Shown piece by piece: positions 20,508-53,019 of a stretch of DNA of 64,000 nt. This DNA is from Hirudinaria manillensis (taxonomy: Eukaryota; Annelida; Clitellata; Hirudinida; Hirudinidae), in NCBI GenBank assembly GCA_034509925.1, contig CM067535.1:7284701-7348700 (forward strand), given 5' to 3'. Numbering within the stretch: position 1 is the first letter of the stretch; each line of letters begins with the position of its first letter. A program made the position numbers and the translations under genes. Below the pieces are notes generated by a model. The model was not told where the DNA came from. It did no database searches and was given only the letters and a program-made list of their open reading frames with translations.

Positions 20508-21843
20508 CTATTTGCTGGCTTTGACGAAGAGTCCAAACTTCTTTTCTGCTTTCGGTTTGCTAGACACGAGCGATTCGCCGTCAGATTTTGGGGAATCGTC
20601 ATCTTTTGGAGATTTATCATCCTTTTCGGAAGCAGCTTTGACGACCGTTTCGTCTGCATCTTCTCCGTGGAAACCCAATCCCACGTGTCGTCTGGCCTGA
20701 CCGGAAAGTTTCATTTCGAGTCCTTGTTTATATTGTTCTTCCAGGTCCTCCGTAACTTTCTGTGTTTCCTGTTCTGGTTTAATATTTATATTAAATATTT
20801 AGCCTCTTATGTAAAGTTAAAATAAAAATAAATAAAAAATAATAATAATAAAAAAATAAAAAATAATAATAATAAAAAAAATAAAAGATTATAATTTAAT
20901 TAAGTAGCGGACGTCTGAAATTAAAGGTTCTCGTTAAATCGGTGCACTAGCATCATTAAATGCTTTCGGCAACTTATGAGCTGATGAAATTCTAAAATTG
21001 CACTAATACGACACGTTTGAACATAAGCCGACTCATATTTGATCATTTAAATTTTATAATTTACTAAATTGATTCATACTTGATCTACCATGAGCAGCAT
21101 TCTTTTCTCCAATAAGTATTTTGCCTTTGTGTTCCTTCTAAAAATAAGAAATGTAAATAAATTAGAAAATGTTTTTGAAGTGAAGCTATCCAGATTAGTC
21201 ACATATTATATCTCTGTGTGGATCGTTTTACAAATGGCACCAACAATGATTTATTGTTCTTCATTTAAGATTTCATTACATTTCTTATAAATTTGCTTAT
21301 GAAAATCATTCAAATGTTTGTTCTTCGGCTTGAAATCAAAATGCCACATGTATTACTTAACTTTCTTGTATTACATAACAAGAGACAAAAACATTTATTT
21401 ACATCTGGGACCTACTTTGTTTGCACCCATAAGTCTGAGAAACTTGTTTTTTCGATCATCATCTCCAAGATCTGCATGCTCCCAATCATTAGCAGAATGA
21501 GTTACCTGATAAATAACAATCTGATGCAAACAAGTCTTAAAATGTTCTTGAAACTATTTTCTTAAAATTTACTTAAAACTATTGCATTTCATTTCAAATC
21601 CCTTATTCCCTAGCAATTTATGAAATCGTTATTCACTTATTCCATTTTGCAATTAACCTCTTCACCACTTTCATCATGTTTCCTCTTTTGAGATTTGTCT
21701 TTGCATTTCGACTTAACTTCTACTTTTTCTGTTGATTCTCCATCTTTTATCTTCTGACCCTTATCTCGACTCTTCTCTTTTATTTCTTCTTCGCCTGCCT
21801 TTAATCGCTTCGATTCCTTTAATTTCTGCTGTTTGCCACTCAT
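20508..21843 (-). CDS. C11orf58: Small acidic protein (SMAP / C11orf58 family)
   Basis: Four exons: 21843-21658, 21505-21416, 21137-21089 and 20773-20508 (stop TAG). Phases agree; 196 residues. The first exon is Lys/Glu-rich (MSGKQQKLKESKRLK). The second has NDWEHADLGDD and NKFLRLMGANK, matching the vertebrate family motif N-W-E-x-A-D-L-G followed by K-F-L-R-L-M-G. The third has KEHKGKILIG. The last has LEEQYKQGLEMKLSG and RRHVGLGFHG, then an acidic Ser/Asp/Lys tail ending GLFVKASK. These match the SMAP family in order and spacing, so the family call is firm. I know of no settled molecular function; the lysine-rich and acidic low-complexity parts suggest a nuclear, disordered protein (inference). 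One additional short exon between the third and fourth cannot be excluded, since the family has a few more residues there. Confidence 0.9.
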
Positions 21844-23361
21844 TTCTATATGTCTCCAACAATTTATTAAATGTTTATGTTACAATATCGCCCGAAAATA
21901 TAAAATGTAAGCATAACTACTGTTAGGCGTTATCGTTTAAAATTATATTTAAAAAATAATGTTATCCATTTTTTGTATCTTATAACAATAAGAATTTTCT
22001 TTTATAGTTTCTTTTTATCTGTAAGTTTCGATGGCCACTTTGCACAGTGTTGATTTTTCCTCGAGTTTATCCATTAATGTCCATTATTCGCAACTAACCG
22101 GATATATACATTAATGGTTTGTTACCTAAATTACACTGAAGGTTAAACAAATAAAAGTGAATGTAGTATTTTTGTATGTGATTTATTAAAATTTTTAATT
22201 TATGCACTCTGAAGGCTGAGAACCCTGGATTTGATAAATCATATCATTGCTTCTTTAAAGGCTTAAAGAATAACATTTAAAGACTTTTTTAAATTATTAA
22301 AAGTAACGTATTCTAATCACCAATTATTAACTACTCTTTCACGTGCTTCATAAATTTTTGGCTAGGTTGCGTCTACAGTAATTTTCCATCTGTAACGACT
22401 GTAAGATTGTCATCTACTTCACCAAAGCAACTTTGAACAGATTTTGCAAAAATAATTCATTGCACAATTTTGTCAGACGACCAAATGTATAAATTAATAA
22501 TTACCGTAATAATAGTAAGGACATCAATGAATACACAGAAATAACATAATTAATAATATAAAATTATCAAGAAACAATTTCATTAGTAACACCAACCATC
22601 ATCACCCTCATCTTATCAAATGGAACCGTCTATCCGAGGCAATCGATAACGCTCAAATTGATCTGTTAAACAAATAACTATTCAATACTTAACAAATTAT
22701 TATTTAAATGCATTATTAGCGAAATATTGTTAATATTAAGATATAGTTCATAACGTGTGGATGACAGCTGTACACAACCGTGTGACGAGGGATTTAGAAG
22801 CGGAAAATAATCAGTCAGCGAACGAGTGAAACCTGAGACACGAAGTTATAGATTGTAAACGTACGTATGAAATTACAATTTTCTCGTCGTTAAAACAAAT
22901 CGCTGCTACTCCAAGCACAAAGATCCTCAATTATGAGACAAAATGTGACAAAAACAACAACAACAATGCCATCTTAGAACCAAACAAACTCTAAGGAGAT
23001 ACAATTTCTTTTACAATTGACCACTTCAACAACTTGGAGAATTTTCAAACGAATTTTCAAGGCGCTGTTGAAAGGCTCCCGGTTGATAAAAAAAAAAAAA
23101 CAGAGACATTTTCCATGACAACACACATCGAAAATGATTTTGAAAACAGAACGACTTCGGAAACCAAGTCAACGTCGAGAAAGCAGCGTCAAGGACTGGA
23201 AGATTATTTTCTTTTTTCTCCTGAAATTATTTCGAAATCTCTTAATTCCAGAGAATGCGAATAGAATTAATTAAAAGACCACGAGGCCATAAAATTGGGC
23301 TCCATTTTAAGACTTTGTTTAATTATTATTATTATTAATAATTGGAACTGATTCGTTGAAG
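21844..23361. other. Intergenic region upstream of the small acidic protein gene
   Basis: Contains the presumed promoter of the minus-strand small acidic protein gene and the 3' flank of the MTCL-like gene. A plus-strand open frame at 23034-23264 has no recognisable content. A last alternative exon of the MTCL-like gene could lie near 23190-23230 (see finding). Nothing else is supported. Confidence 0.5.
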
Positions 23362-41958
<18,597 letters not shown>

Positions 41959-42366
41959 CTTAAAACGATTTCTTTATGAATTCCAGTGAAATTGTCCAAG
42001 AAACTCCTCCAAATAACGGGACCTCGCGGTGGTAACGAAGAGTTGAGGAAAAGCCTGTCTAAGCGGTTGTGTGCGAAGGAACGCTGGAAAAGAAAGAGGA
42101 GAGATAATAAACCGAAAGTGAGGGTTAGCAGGGGAGAGGCAGGGCCAATGGAAGGCGGTGGAGATGAGTATTCACTCCAGCAGCAGTAACAACTCCAGTG
42201 ATGGTCTTGCACGTGGCAGGTGATTTCGATCGTCATGATGATGATTGCGATAACGAGGATGATGATTAATATTACCGATATTAATGACGTTAACAAAGAT
42301 GCCGATCGCTATCAATAATATCGTTGCTGCATTTGTTAGTAGTTATTAATATTAATGTTTATTGTA

Positions 42367-42461
<95 letters not shown>

Positions 42462-44925
42462 CTTCATCGAATGTTACTTTTATTTATATTATTAGAAAAT
42501 TGGTATTTCCTCGATAATAAGAAAATCCAGTCAATCTTGTCTGAAATCTCCTGCAACGTCTACTTGTGAAATCAAAGGTCAACTACTTGAATATTAGACC
42601 TGTCCACAATCAGAACCTTTACTCTCTTCTGTAACCCACTGACAGACAATGTCTTCCGATTGGTGAAATATGTTTCTGTTTCATGACCTTATCCACATTC
42701 TCGCTTCTGAACATTTTCTTTTGGCCTCTTGGCAACCTCGAATATCATATTCTGCCCGCCATTTCAGGACATTTCAAATATTCAAGTTATCTTGAAAGAT
42801 TTAAATTTATTGAGTCCATCGGCGATTTTTATAGAATTTGACCTTTTCTTCTTGCGCTCATCTCATTAAATATTAAAATGTTGATCTCTTAACTTCCATT
42901 TTAGGAATATGCGTCTATTCTATTCGCCAATTAAAATTGTAATTTATATTACCGATATTACGTTAAATGAATAATTCATAATTCTATTGATTCCTTTGTT
43001 GTAACTAATCTTCGTTATTATCATAAATGACGGCCAACGATCCTAACTAGGGTTTGTTTTTTTTTTGTGTGAAAATACGGTGCTACCAAAAATACCTGAG
43101 TTCTGATGGCAGTCTGTTCTCATTTTTGGTCAAGGACGGCTAAAGAGACCGCATTCGTGATGAGAATTCCTTCTTTATCTTTCTAAAACAAAGGAGTAGT
43201 ACTTTTTTTTCATTCATTCTTGTACTGCATCTTTATCTCATCCAAAGAAGGGTTGAATTTTAGCCGAGAGGGTCATAATAGATATATTTAATATCCTAAC
43301 GGCAGATTTTAAATATATTTTTTACAATCACCTGTACGCCCTGGAGATTAAAGTAGAAAAATGCACAACTATTTCTCTCCAGTTTTATTTATTCGAAAAG
43401 TCACTCGCCGATCTTTCGCGTCACCTGGCAGGCCTTCAGAATTGTACATCTTTAATTTTTAATCAATCAGTTGTTTTAAAGCTTTTAAGATTGAAAAAGA
43501 AGTATTTATTTTTATTAGCTAGCTACTTTCATAATCACATAACCGATCACTTGAAACGTCGATGCTCCCACTTATCATTTTAAGTTAAACGTGCAAAATA
43601 ATTCTATTTCGTCTGATTGATCAAAGTATTCTGGAAAATACAAACTACTACTTTGAAGCATCATTTGCCCACAAAAAAAATCCTGATCTTTATCTTTTAA
43701 AAATACTGGGGATCTGCATATGGCGCCCTAATAAGTGACTTACACTTTCTCCATGTTTGGTGTCAAGTTGCATGTGTGAGCCACCTTCACTGAATTTTTC
43801 AAAAGTTTGAGGCGTTAAATGTCTTAACCCGTACTCTATGCAGGATCCTAAAAAAAACCCAATATCATCATTATTATAAAGAATCTTTCATCCTTAGAAA
43901 TAAGTGAAATAACACGCCAGATGGCGATGCACCGATTATTTATTTTGACTCCTTTTTCTCTACAGTTCACGATAGTGTCCCGGTGATTCACAGTGTCCTG
44001 GCGGGCAGGTTATACTCTTTATTAGGTGTCCATGTTAGACCAAAGTAAAATCGGTTTCCAGGAAAAGTTAGACAGGTCTTGCCCTGGTCTCAGGTGTCAT
44101 TGTTCGCTATTTTTTATATTTCCTAAATAAACTCTGGGCAGATTTGCATAAAATATACTAAGAACTAAGGTTTTGGTAAAATAATTTATTCTCAGGTTTT
44201 GGGAGCATTTTCCCGTTTGTGGTTGGCTCTTTATTAAATCTCGTTTTGAATATGCATTTGGCCTAATGAAAGTTCAGAAAAGGCAGCCTTTTGTCACCAT
44301 TGGAGGTCACAGATAATTGCCATGATTGAAAATTGCAGAGAAACTAGATGAAGAAATATTTTCAGCTGACCAGTTGCAAGATCTAATTTTTTACCAGCTT
44401 TTTTCAAAAGGTAGAAAAATTGTGGTGTGAAAGAAATGAGCAGATGTTTATTGGGTTGCCAATTAATCTGCAAACATTCAATGCTAGACACAAGATAAAG
44501 GGATTACTTCTATTGAATAGCAGAACCAATTTTTCATTTAACTCAAATAGGTCAACATATTTTGTAGTATTGCTATTCAGGTATTTAGCAAAATGGTAAA
44601 TATTTATTTGAATATATAACACAACACCTTTTTTAAAAACAATTATTCATCCATTACTTTTCATTAGAACATAGTTTTCATAGTTTGAATTTATTATTAT
44701 TTGAGAAAAATATGCACAACCTAAGGTGTCCCAAAAAATTTGAAATGAATAAGAGTACTGAGTAGCCATTTTTGTAACAAAAATAATAATAATTATTACA
44801 AAAATAATTAATAGTAAATTATTACATTATCACAATAGTATTACAAAAATAATTAATAGTCAGTACTTTTTAAAAGTAACAACCTTGCTTATCCATTATG
44901 AACACACAAACAATTTAGGAAAACA
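41959..44925. other. Region that should contain the 5' end of the MTCL-like gene
   Basis: The first recognisable MTCL-like exon starts at 41958, and the UQCC5-like gene ends at 44983, so the missing initiator exon and promoter probably lie here. It also contains a 90 bp (TTA)n tract at 42369-42460 and a Lys/Arg-rich plus-strand frame at 41986-42189. No other coding sequence is recognised. Confidence 0.45.
42369..42460. repeat. (TTA)n microsatellite
   Basis: About 30 perfect units; the poly-Tyr open frame over it is repeat translation. Confidence 0.95.
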
Positions 44926-44935
44926 TTTATTTATT
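44926..44935 (-). terminator. Polyadenylation signal of the UQCC5-like gene
   Basis: Two overlapping TTTATT hexamers on the plus strand give AATAAA on the minus strand about 50 bp beyond the stop at 44983. Confidence 0.6.
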
Positions 44936-44982
44936 CTGGAAATTCATTTAAAAAATGATAGCAAATGATAGTTTTATTTATG

Positions 44983-45742
44983 CTATGATGTGTTGTCTTC
45001 TGATTGAAGGGCATTTGAAATAGCATTCTTTTTGTAGGTGGAATCTGCAGAAAATCCAATTTTATGAATTAGAAATATATCAGAAGTTCATTTAAAAACT
45101 CTAGAAAAACAACAGCTCTTATCTAATATCAACATTAAACAATTATTAAACAACAGCTCTTATAATATTATAATATAATATTAAGCAATTATTAAAGATC
45201 CCTAAATGATTCCCTCAATTTCTGTGTTCACCATGTTTATGAATATCCTTTAAAAATTCTTTTAACTTTGAAAATCTCAGTAAGTCAAACATATGTTGAC
45301 AAAATTTAGTGGAACCATTCATTCATTAAATTATATTTGGGCATGATGTGATTTTTTCTTTATCCCTACTATCCTGACTTGACAAGAGCCAGTATTCAAT
45401 CCAGATACCTCCGTAAGCCCAAACCTGTGTACCCTACCCCAACTAAAATCAGAGGCTCTGAACTAAACACTGCACAACAAGCTCCCACCTACTTTTTTAC
45501 TTTAAGATATTTTTATAAACGTTTAAATTAATTGTAGCATTCAATTGTTTACATGATCATGACACTCAAAAGTTAAACAAAGTAAACTCACAAAAATTGA
45601 CTTCTCCGACCCTAACGTTAATCATGGAAAACTCCAGGAGAGCACCAAGGACAAAAAAAACGGGCATGAACCTATACATCCCGAAATATTTTTCACCCGG
45701 CCATCGTTTTAAAAGGCGCTCCAATCTTTTGCTATGAAACAT
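44983..45742 (-). CDS. UQCC5: SMIM4/UQCC5, small mitochondrial inner-membrane assembly factor
   Basis: Two exons: 45742-45592 and 45044-44983 (TAG stop), joined at phase 1, giving 70 residues, the same length I recall for the human protein. The N-terminus MFHSKRLERLLKRWPGEKYF is basic and amphipathic. A membrane segment follows (YRFMPVFFVLGALLEFSMI), then VRVGEVNFYSTY. The order R-W-P-G-x-x-x-F-G-x-Y-R-F-x-P-x-F-F-V-L-G, followed by V-R-V-G-x-x-x-F-Y, matches SMIM4. In vertebrates this protein takes part in early assembly of respiratory complex III (cytochrome b) at the inner mitochondrial membrane. The ATG at 45742 is preferred because the two in-frame codons before it lack an upstream ATG. 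The gene is head to head with the zinc-finger gene, 890 bp apart. Confidence 0.92.
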
Positions 45743-46632
45743 TGTCACTTTCCGACCAAAGTCAATAAATCAAAAATTCACTTCACATAGAACCTGAGCA
45801 GAATGTAAACATTGTCAAATTATCGAAACAATTTTTAAACAGTTTCAAAGTAATTTCTTCAAACTTTTAGAATTGAAGTCATTAAAAAATGTCTTTAAAT
45901 AAAAAAAATTGTGGAACTAAATAGTAAATCCAACTGTTAAAAATTAAAATCCTGCGATTGACCATCGGGTCTCAAACAGGCCTTCTTTCAATGTCATTCG
46001 GGGGGGGGGGGAACTTTCAGGAGTTTTGGGAGGCCTTTTTTATTGTATCAAGTACCAACTTACAATTAAATTATTTACTAGTTTGTTTTTTGCCTTGCCA
46101 GTATCATAATCATTGTAATAAATTTTTCATTCTACTGGGAAAATTGTTACTTTAATCACAAAAAAGATTTAACTGAGCGTCTGTAACTCAGAACATGCCA
46201 CATTAGCTTTCAATATTTTTGGCAAGGGATTTCATCCGCCTTGATATTTTCTATCAACCATAGCCTATGCGATAGCTTATAGATGTACTTTTACACTCAT
46301 CTGTGAACAATGTTTATCTTTACATACAAACACCCTGTTAGCTCTATTTACTGGTCTGAAAAGTTTTAACATATACCTATATCTGTAGCTTTGGAATCTT
46401 GTTTGTGTCATTACTTCTGGACAATGTTACTTTAGTTTGACTTTCACAATTTTTAACCTAGGCTTGAAAATGTGCTTAGTAAAGGTTTTTGAATTAACAT
46501 AATTGTCACTCAAAATAAAAGTGACATAAAAAACTTGGAACTATGTTCCTTCTTAATTAATGTAACGGCGTTATTGACGATTAAATTTGCTTTTGACTCT
46601 TACAGTTACTGGCGCGTTTTTATTCCATAAAG

Positions 46633-49600
46633 ATGCCTTACATATGTGATCGTTGCTGTTTGTTATGCAGCGACCTCAGCATGTTAAGAGTGCACATGAG
46701 GAAACATACCAATGAAAAGCCTTTTTCTTGTCACGTCTGCGGTCGTCGGTTTGCACAAAAAGGAAATTTAAATGCACACCTTTCAAACGTTCACAATAAT
46801 GTTAAGCAGTTTATATGCGATGTTTGTAGCAAACAATTTGCACAAAGGAAAGCACTTGAGAAACATCAACAAAAATGTGGAAAGCCTAGCAGAGAGGAAT
46901 TATTATTAAATATGAATCATCTGAGCCATAGAGCATGTAACCTAACAAGTGAAGTTTTGTCCAAGTTGTCTCCACCTGCAGATGCTATTTCAACTTCAGC
47001 GATTGACACCTTGTGCACACCTGTAGCAATTAATCAACAGATGTTTGGATGCAATGAAGAAATCCACCTGGCATCCTGTGATTCTGATCGCAAGAAGAAC
47101 AACGATGACCAAATATTCATATGCGACAAATGCGACGAGACTTTCAAAAGCAAAACAAAACTCATACTTCACATTGCTGTTCATGATGGAATGGCACCAA
47201 AGCCATTCACTTGCCATGTCTGTGACAAGGTAAATTTGAAAAATGAATCAGAATTTAAATAAGAATTTAGTTTAGACTTTGTTTTGGGCTTATTTCTGTT
47301 TCCTTAAAGGTCACTCTTAATACCCAATAGATCTTTTAAATTTTTTTTTTCATTTTTATTATTGCAAACACAATAGGAATGGAATTTTTTTTTAAAGATA
47401 TTATGATCTTAATTGTTAACTGACCTTGTAGTTACATTTACACTAAAGTTTATGGATTACCTTGGCTTCATGTTGCTGCTTATGTTGTAACTTCATGTAT
47501 CATTAGAAGTGCACTTGAATGGTCTTCTCTAATAGTAGTTAATTACTTAATTAACGATTATCAATTGATAGGGCTTCACCCACAAAGGTTCAATGAATGC
47601 CCACATAAGATTCATTCACAAGGGAGAGAAGCCCTTTACTTGTTTGACGTGTTACAAGAAATTTTCGAACAAATGCCACCTGAAGTTGCACGAGAGGACG
47701 CATTCTCGCGAGAGACCGCACGCTTGCGAGTCTTGTGGAAAGACGTTTGCCAGGATCGAGCACTACAGGTCATTGAACAGCTTTGTTTGTGTTACTGTGT
47801 CTTGGGTTTAGTTTTGATGAGAAGATTGTTTCTTCCCACTTGAGATGTTTTGGGCTGTTAAGTTGTAAGCCTCTTTATCTTCTTTGTGCCTACCATGAAA
47901 AGTTGTCCTCCTTGAATGTTATTGGATATGTCATGATGTTTTGTTTTTGATGTTTTTTTTTAAAAGTAATTAAAACATATATTTAGTGTTGATAATATCA
48001 ATTTATAATAAATTGGATTATTTCAGGTATCACTTGAAAACACACGCATCAGAAAAAGATGAAATCTTTGGTTGCATCTTCTGCAAGGCCTCCTTCAACA
48101 GTGCTGCCACACTTAAGAAACATGTTAAATTAGTCAGTTATATTTTCTTTTAATTAAAATAATTATTGTTATTATTTTCACAGCTATTTACTATAATAGC
48201 ATGCTAATGCCATATAAATGTTTTGAAATTATTGTTGTGTTTATCTTTTTAGCTTTATTTTGTTGCTTCTCATAACAACAGGATAGTTTTTTTTTTGTAA
48301 GGAACTTTATTTCAAGTATTTCAACAAAACAATATTTATTAATCTACAGCATACAGAAAACAAAGATTCACCAGCAAACATAGGAGAAGGAGATGTGCCC
48401 AAGGTACAATGCAACAATTCACCTAAAACGTTGGTTCCACAAGAATCTCCACTGGGAACTCCATCAGCTTTTAACATTTCTCACACCAAGTGTGAAAGCA
48501 TCATTAGTTGGTCGATCCAAACCACAGAAAAGTTGCCTAAGAACCTAGCACAAAAGCATGATGAAATTATCTCAAAATATGTATCTAATAACACAGAGGT
48601 ATTAGAAAAATTCACATCAATTTCACATGAACAAGTTCCTTCGACATCTTTCTTAAATTTTTCTGTATCCTCCGCTTTGGATGCCAGAACTTCTGGCATT
48701 GGTTCTGCTTCGATGAGCACAATTTTTAACTCACACCTTACTGGAAAACCAGTCAACCAATGGTCTCACAAAAATCTATGCTTGAACAAAAGTCCCATCA
48801 CCACTTCTGTCTTACCAGTAACCAACTTAGTTGCTTCAAATTTTCCATCAGTGCCACCAATAATCGCTGGAAAACAATCGCCTGGATTGACTCCGATCGC
48901 TTCTGCTCTAAAGATCTCATCTTTGCTCGTGACCGACGACGTCACTCCTTCGACGCAAATGTTTCGGCTTTTCAGGTGCACGGAATGCGACAAAACGTTT
49001 TCCTCCTCGCATCATCTTCTCAGTCACGTGAGGGTTCATAGCGGCGAAAGGCCTTATAAGTGCGAGGTTTGTTCTAGTTGCTTCACTCAGGCCAGTTCTC
49101 TCAAGTTCCACATAAACACTGTCCACACTGGTGAGAGAAAACACAAGTGTTCTATTTGCTCCTGGACATTTGCTAGGATGAGCCACTTGAAAAGACATGT
49201 GCTCAGGCATTCCCAAGAGAAGCCTTATAAGTTTGTACATCTGCCAATCGCTTGCTGAACATTGAGCTTTGACGTGAATGTAATGTTTGTTGTAGGAACT
49301 ACATTATTTTCCTCTTCCTAAAGTAGATATTTTATCCTCACTCTCATAGCTGAGCCACATAGTCATATTAAAGTGCATCTTCTGCTAGGCTGGATTGAAC
49401 AGATAGTATTCCAAGATGGTTGTAATGGTCCTAATGTATGAATATATGAAATCCAGTTCATATATTAAAATATTAAAATAATACTACTGATATGGTACTA
49501 CTGAGTATCCTTAAGTGACTAGAGGAAGGTCTATATAAAATCACTGATGTATCACAATGATTGTCCACCTTTGCCTGCTCATCTCAAGCTATTGATGTTT

Positions 49601-52288
49601 CTAATACTATAACAGATACTAATCACATACTGCTAATATATGTTATGTATATATAATGTATATGTTATGTATATATATATGTACTGCTAATATGTTATAC
49701 GTATGCTATGCATATGTTAACAGTTAATTTTAAATAGAAATAATTATGATTCGATTTGTTTACTTTTTTGTTGTTAATGTCCTTATAACTATTGAAACTT
49801 TATTGAAATTACTTCTTTTCATTTAGATGTCTGAAATGCAGTAAAACCTTCATTGAAAAGAGTAAGTTGAGACTACATCTTTCTTCTCACACTCCTGACA
49901 ATGAAGTCTCCACGAGTGATCTCCTTGCATCGAGTCCTCAAAATTTGTCTACAAGTACATCAAATGGAAGTGATGAAGCATATTCTCTGAGCAATGTATT
50001 AATTTCTTGTGCAGTGATTTCTTCTGCTTCTGGCGATTGCGGCAATAATCATGACCGACGGATTGAAATTTCTCAAAGTCCTCTAAGACAGAGTAATCAA
50101 ATATTTTCAACTACAAGTATTTGTAATGATAAGACCAGTTATGAGGAGTCCATTCCATTAATGCAGCCATCTCCTGCCTTGGAGAAGGTCAATGACCTCA
50201 ATTCAGAACTTAAAGAGCAGTGTGGAGAACGTCCGAACTGCTTAAACAATTCCAATAACGTTATAAACAGTTCTTCTGTATCCAATATTATGACCAGAAG
50301 CAGGGCCAAACTGTCTGAATCTGTAACCATGGATAACAATCCCAAGAAGAATGTGGTTGATACGACTCAAGATATCAGCTCTTTTCTTCAGAATGGTTGT
50401 GATATCAGGGCAGAAGGAAAGAGGTCGTCGATATCAAATAGGTTGTTAGCGATTATGATAATGATTCCATCACGTCACAATTTTGCAATCAATCAATTGA
50501 TATTATCAACATTGATTGAGATGTTCATGTAGGTTCCTTAACATTATGATAAATTAATTTTTTAGTAGAAAAGTCAACAGACAAGACAAAGCTGTGAAAA
50601 TGATGAGGAGAACCTCAAGAAAAAATACTGAATCTCTTCTAGGTTATTTCTGCAATTGCTTTGACATTGCTGTGGTTATTTTGGAGTTATGTTTAAATTT
50701 ATTACAAACTAGTTATTTCATTAAAAAAAATAATGTTCTTGAACAGATATTGGAAATGATGAAAAGAGAAATGTTAGAGATGCTAAAGTAAAGAATGATA
50801 GTTGTATCTTAAGACTGCCTGTGGATGTTGCAATGCAACAAGATGAAACCAATAAGAAAACAAAGAGAATCGATGCAATAAACAATCGGAAGAAGGAAGC
50901 TCGTGCAAAGTGCGAGCAGTGTGGCAAATCTTTTAAATCTTTGGCCAACCTCAGGACTCATTCTGTGGTGCATTCTGGACTCAAGCCTTATGCGTGCACT
51001 ATATGTGATAAGTCGTTCACTCAAAATAGTAGTCTAAGGGTTAGTAGTAGTAGTTTGAATGAATTTGAATCCCTGTAAATCATTGAATTTATGAATTTTT
51101 TTAGATTGATTTTAATTCCCATATGTTTGTCTTAATTACTTTCGTTTAGTTAATTTGAACTTGCCATCATCCAGATATAAAATGCCTCGCTTCATTCGAT
51201 GGAAACAAAATGTCATTCAAGGCAATTAAAGTCTAAAAAAAACATTCATGTTATAGGTCCATGTGGCTGTGATCCACAATCACTCCAGGAAGCACCAATG
51301 CCCCCAGTGTCCTAAAACATTTTCTCAGAGAAGCCATCTGAACCGGCATCTCAACATTCACACTGGTTCGAAGCCTTTCAGCTGTGAAAAATGCGATAGA
51401 AGATTCTGCGAAATCAGAAAGTTAATGCTGCACAAAAAAGTGCATGATAGGAGAGAGAGGATGGACAAGGAAAGGAAGGAACAACCACTGGATATACTTC
51501 AACTCACCTGTAAAATTTGTTCAAAAGTGTTTATGAGAAGGTCATACCTGAAGAAGCACATGGCACTCCACGAGCATTCGAATACCTATCAGTGTGACAG
51601 GTGCAGTAAACAATACAGGCACAAGAGTTCTCTGGAAATGCATATGCGGTGGCACACGGGCGAAAAACCATTTTCCTGCGATTTCTGCAATAAAAGGTTT
51701 TCCAGACATAGCTGTTTGACTATTCACAAGGTGACCCAACATGAGGTCCGAGCACATAAGTGCCCGGCCTGTCCGCAGACATTCGACAAAGTCTCGTCTC
51801 TTGCCTCTCACCTGAGGAAAGTCCACGGTGGAGTTCTTTCTGAACAAGGAGATCCGCAGACCGATCAGAGTCCAAAGCATCTGATAAGAGAACCACGACC
51901 GTGGTCTTGTAGGAATTGTTCGAAGAAATTCTCTCACAAGAGTGCTTTGGACATTCACAACAGAGTCCACAGCAGAGAAAAGCCATTCGATTGTCCATTT
52001 TGCAGTAAGTCATTTACTCAGAAAGGTTCTTTGATCTCACACTTGAGATCTATTCACAGTGATGGACATTCCTTTCGTTGCCACTTCTGTGACCATAAAT
52101 TCAGTAGAAAGAAACAACTTTCAGACCATTGTGTAAAGGATCACTCAGGAAACAATCAGCCAAAATGTTCACAGATACCTAGTGTCAATATTAACCAAGG
52201 TGACGTTTACAAAATTTCTTCGCACTTATCTCAAACTTCCATTGAGTCTTCTAATTCAACAACACCAAGCACTAACTTTGTCATGTGA
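46633..52288 (+). CDS. C2H2 zinc-finger protein with about 23 fingers
   Basis: Eight exons: 46633-47229, 47572-47768, 48027-48132, 48350-49230, 49827-50441, 50566-50642, 50747-51039, 51257-52288 (TGA). Phases agree; 1265 residues. Fingers 1-8 form an N-terminal group, the first being CDRCCLLCSDLSMLRVHMRKH-like with the standard C-x2-C-x12-H-x3-H layout. The third ends in Cys instead of His (EKHQQKC). Fingers 9-12 follow a Ser/Thr-rich linker, and 13-23 form a C-terminal group after a second linker containing the basic motif MTRSRAK. Several linkers are TGEKP-like (SGERPY, TGEKPF, THSRERP). A sequence-specific DNA-binding nuclear role is inferred from the domain. No KRAB, BTB, SET or ZAD domain was seen, and no ortholog is named. 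The start has an AAGATGC context; no in-frame upstream ATG was noticed. Confidence 0.92.
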
Positions 52289-53019
52289 TTCATCAACAAA
52301 TGTTTCTATATTTTACAATCCTCAAAGGTAATTTGAAATACAAATTTAACTCTTAAAGACAATTTTATAATCAGTAACCTCCTTGTCTACTAAATGAAGT
52401 GTTGATGAATGAAAGCTTCCATTAAGCTGAAGATTTTTACTACAAAGTATTAGCTGCATGCCACAAAAAATTATAGTACTTAACTATCTCAAGTTGTAAG
52501 CTCCACTAAAGACTTTGCAATTAATGAATGGTACATGGATTAAGTCACCATGAATCTAGTTCCTTTGGACATGTTGAGTAATGACTCATTGACCTATTGA
52601 AACATAACTAAAACATCATCAGGCAAGCCAAAGCTCCAACACAACGAGGCCTAAAGAATTACTAGGTTGTGTTCATTCTTAATCAGTTTTTGGATATTGG
52701 TTCTACTGATGTTTTAGGATTCCTAAAATTGCCTTACAAAAACGTTTTGAATGAGCTTGCCAAATCAAAATATTTTGAATATTCTTGACATTGACATGCT
52801 CAATTCAATCTAAAGATATCTTTGCTACCAGAACTAAATTTGTATTCCAAAATGCAGTAATAGAAAGAGAGACTTTAGGATTTAACATTTCTGACATTGG
52901 TACTATGTTTCATAGTTCATCCATGGATGGGAAAAACTTCTGTTCAAAATTATTGTTACTTAATGTAACAAATGTCTTATGTTTTTAAGTATGAACCATA
53001 ATGTAGCACTGCAATCCAT
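52289..53019. other. Convergent spacer between the zinc-finger and MRPS15 genes
   Basis: Contains the 3' flanks of two convergent genes. The plus-strand open frame at 52785-52988 has no recognisable content and no splice context. Confidence 0.6.

Noticed and set aside
44160..44622. Possible transposon reverse-transcriptase remnant or first MTCL-like exon
   Set aside because: Short frames with only loose resemblance to RT sequence (a RFEYA-like stretch) and no extended similarity or splice context.
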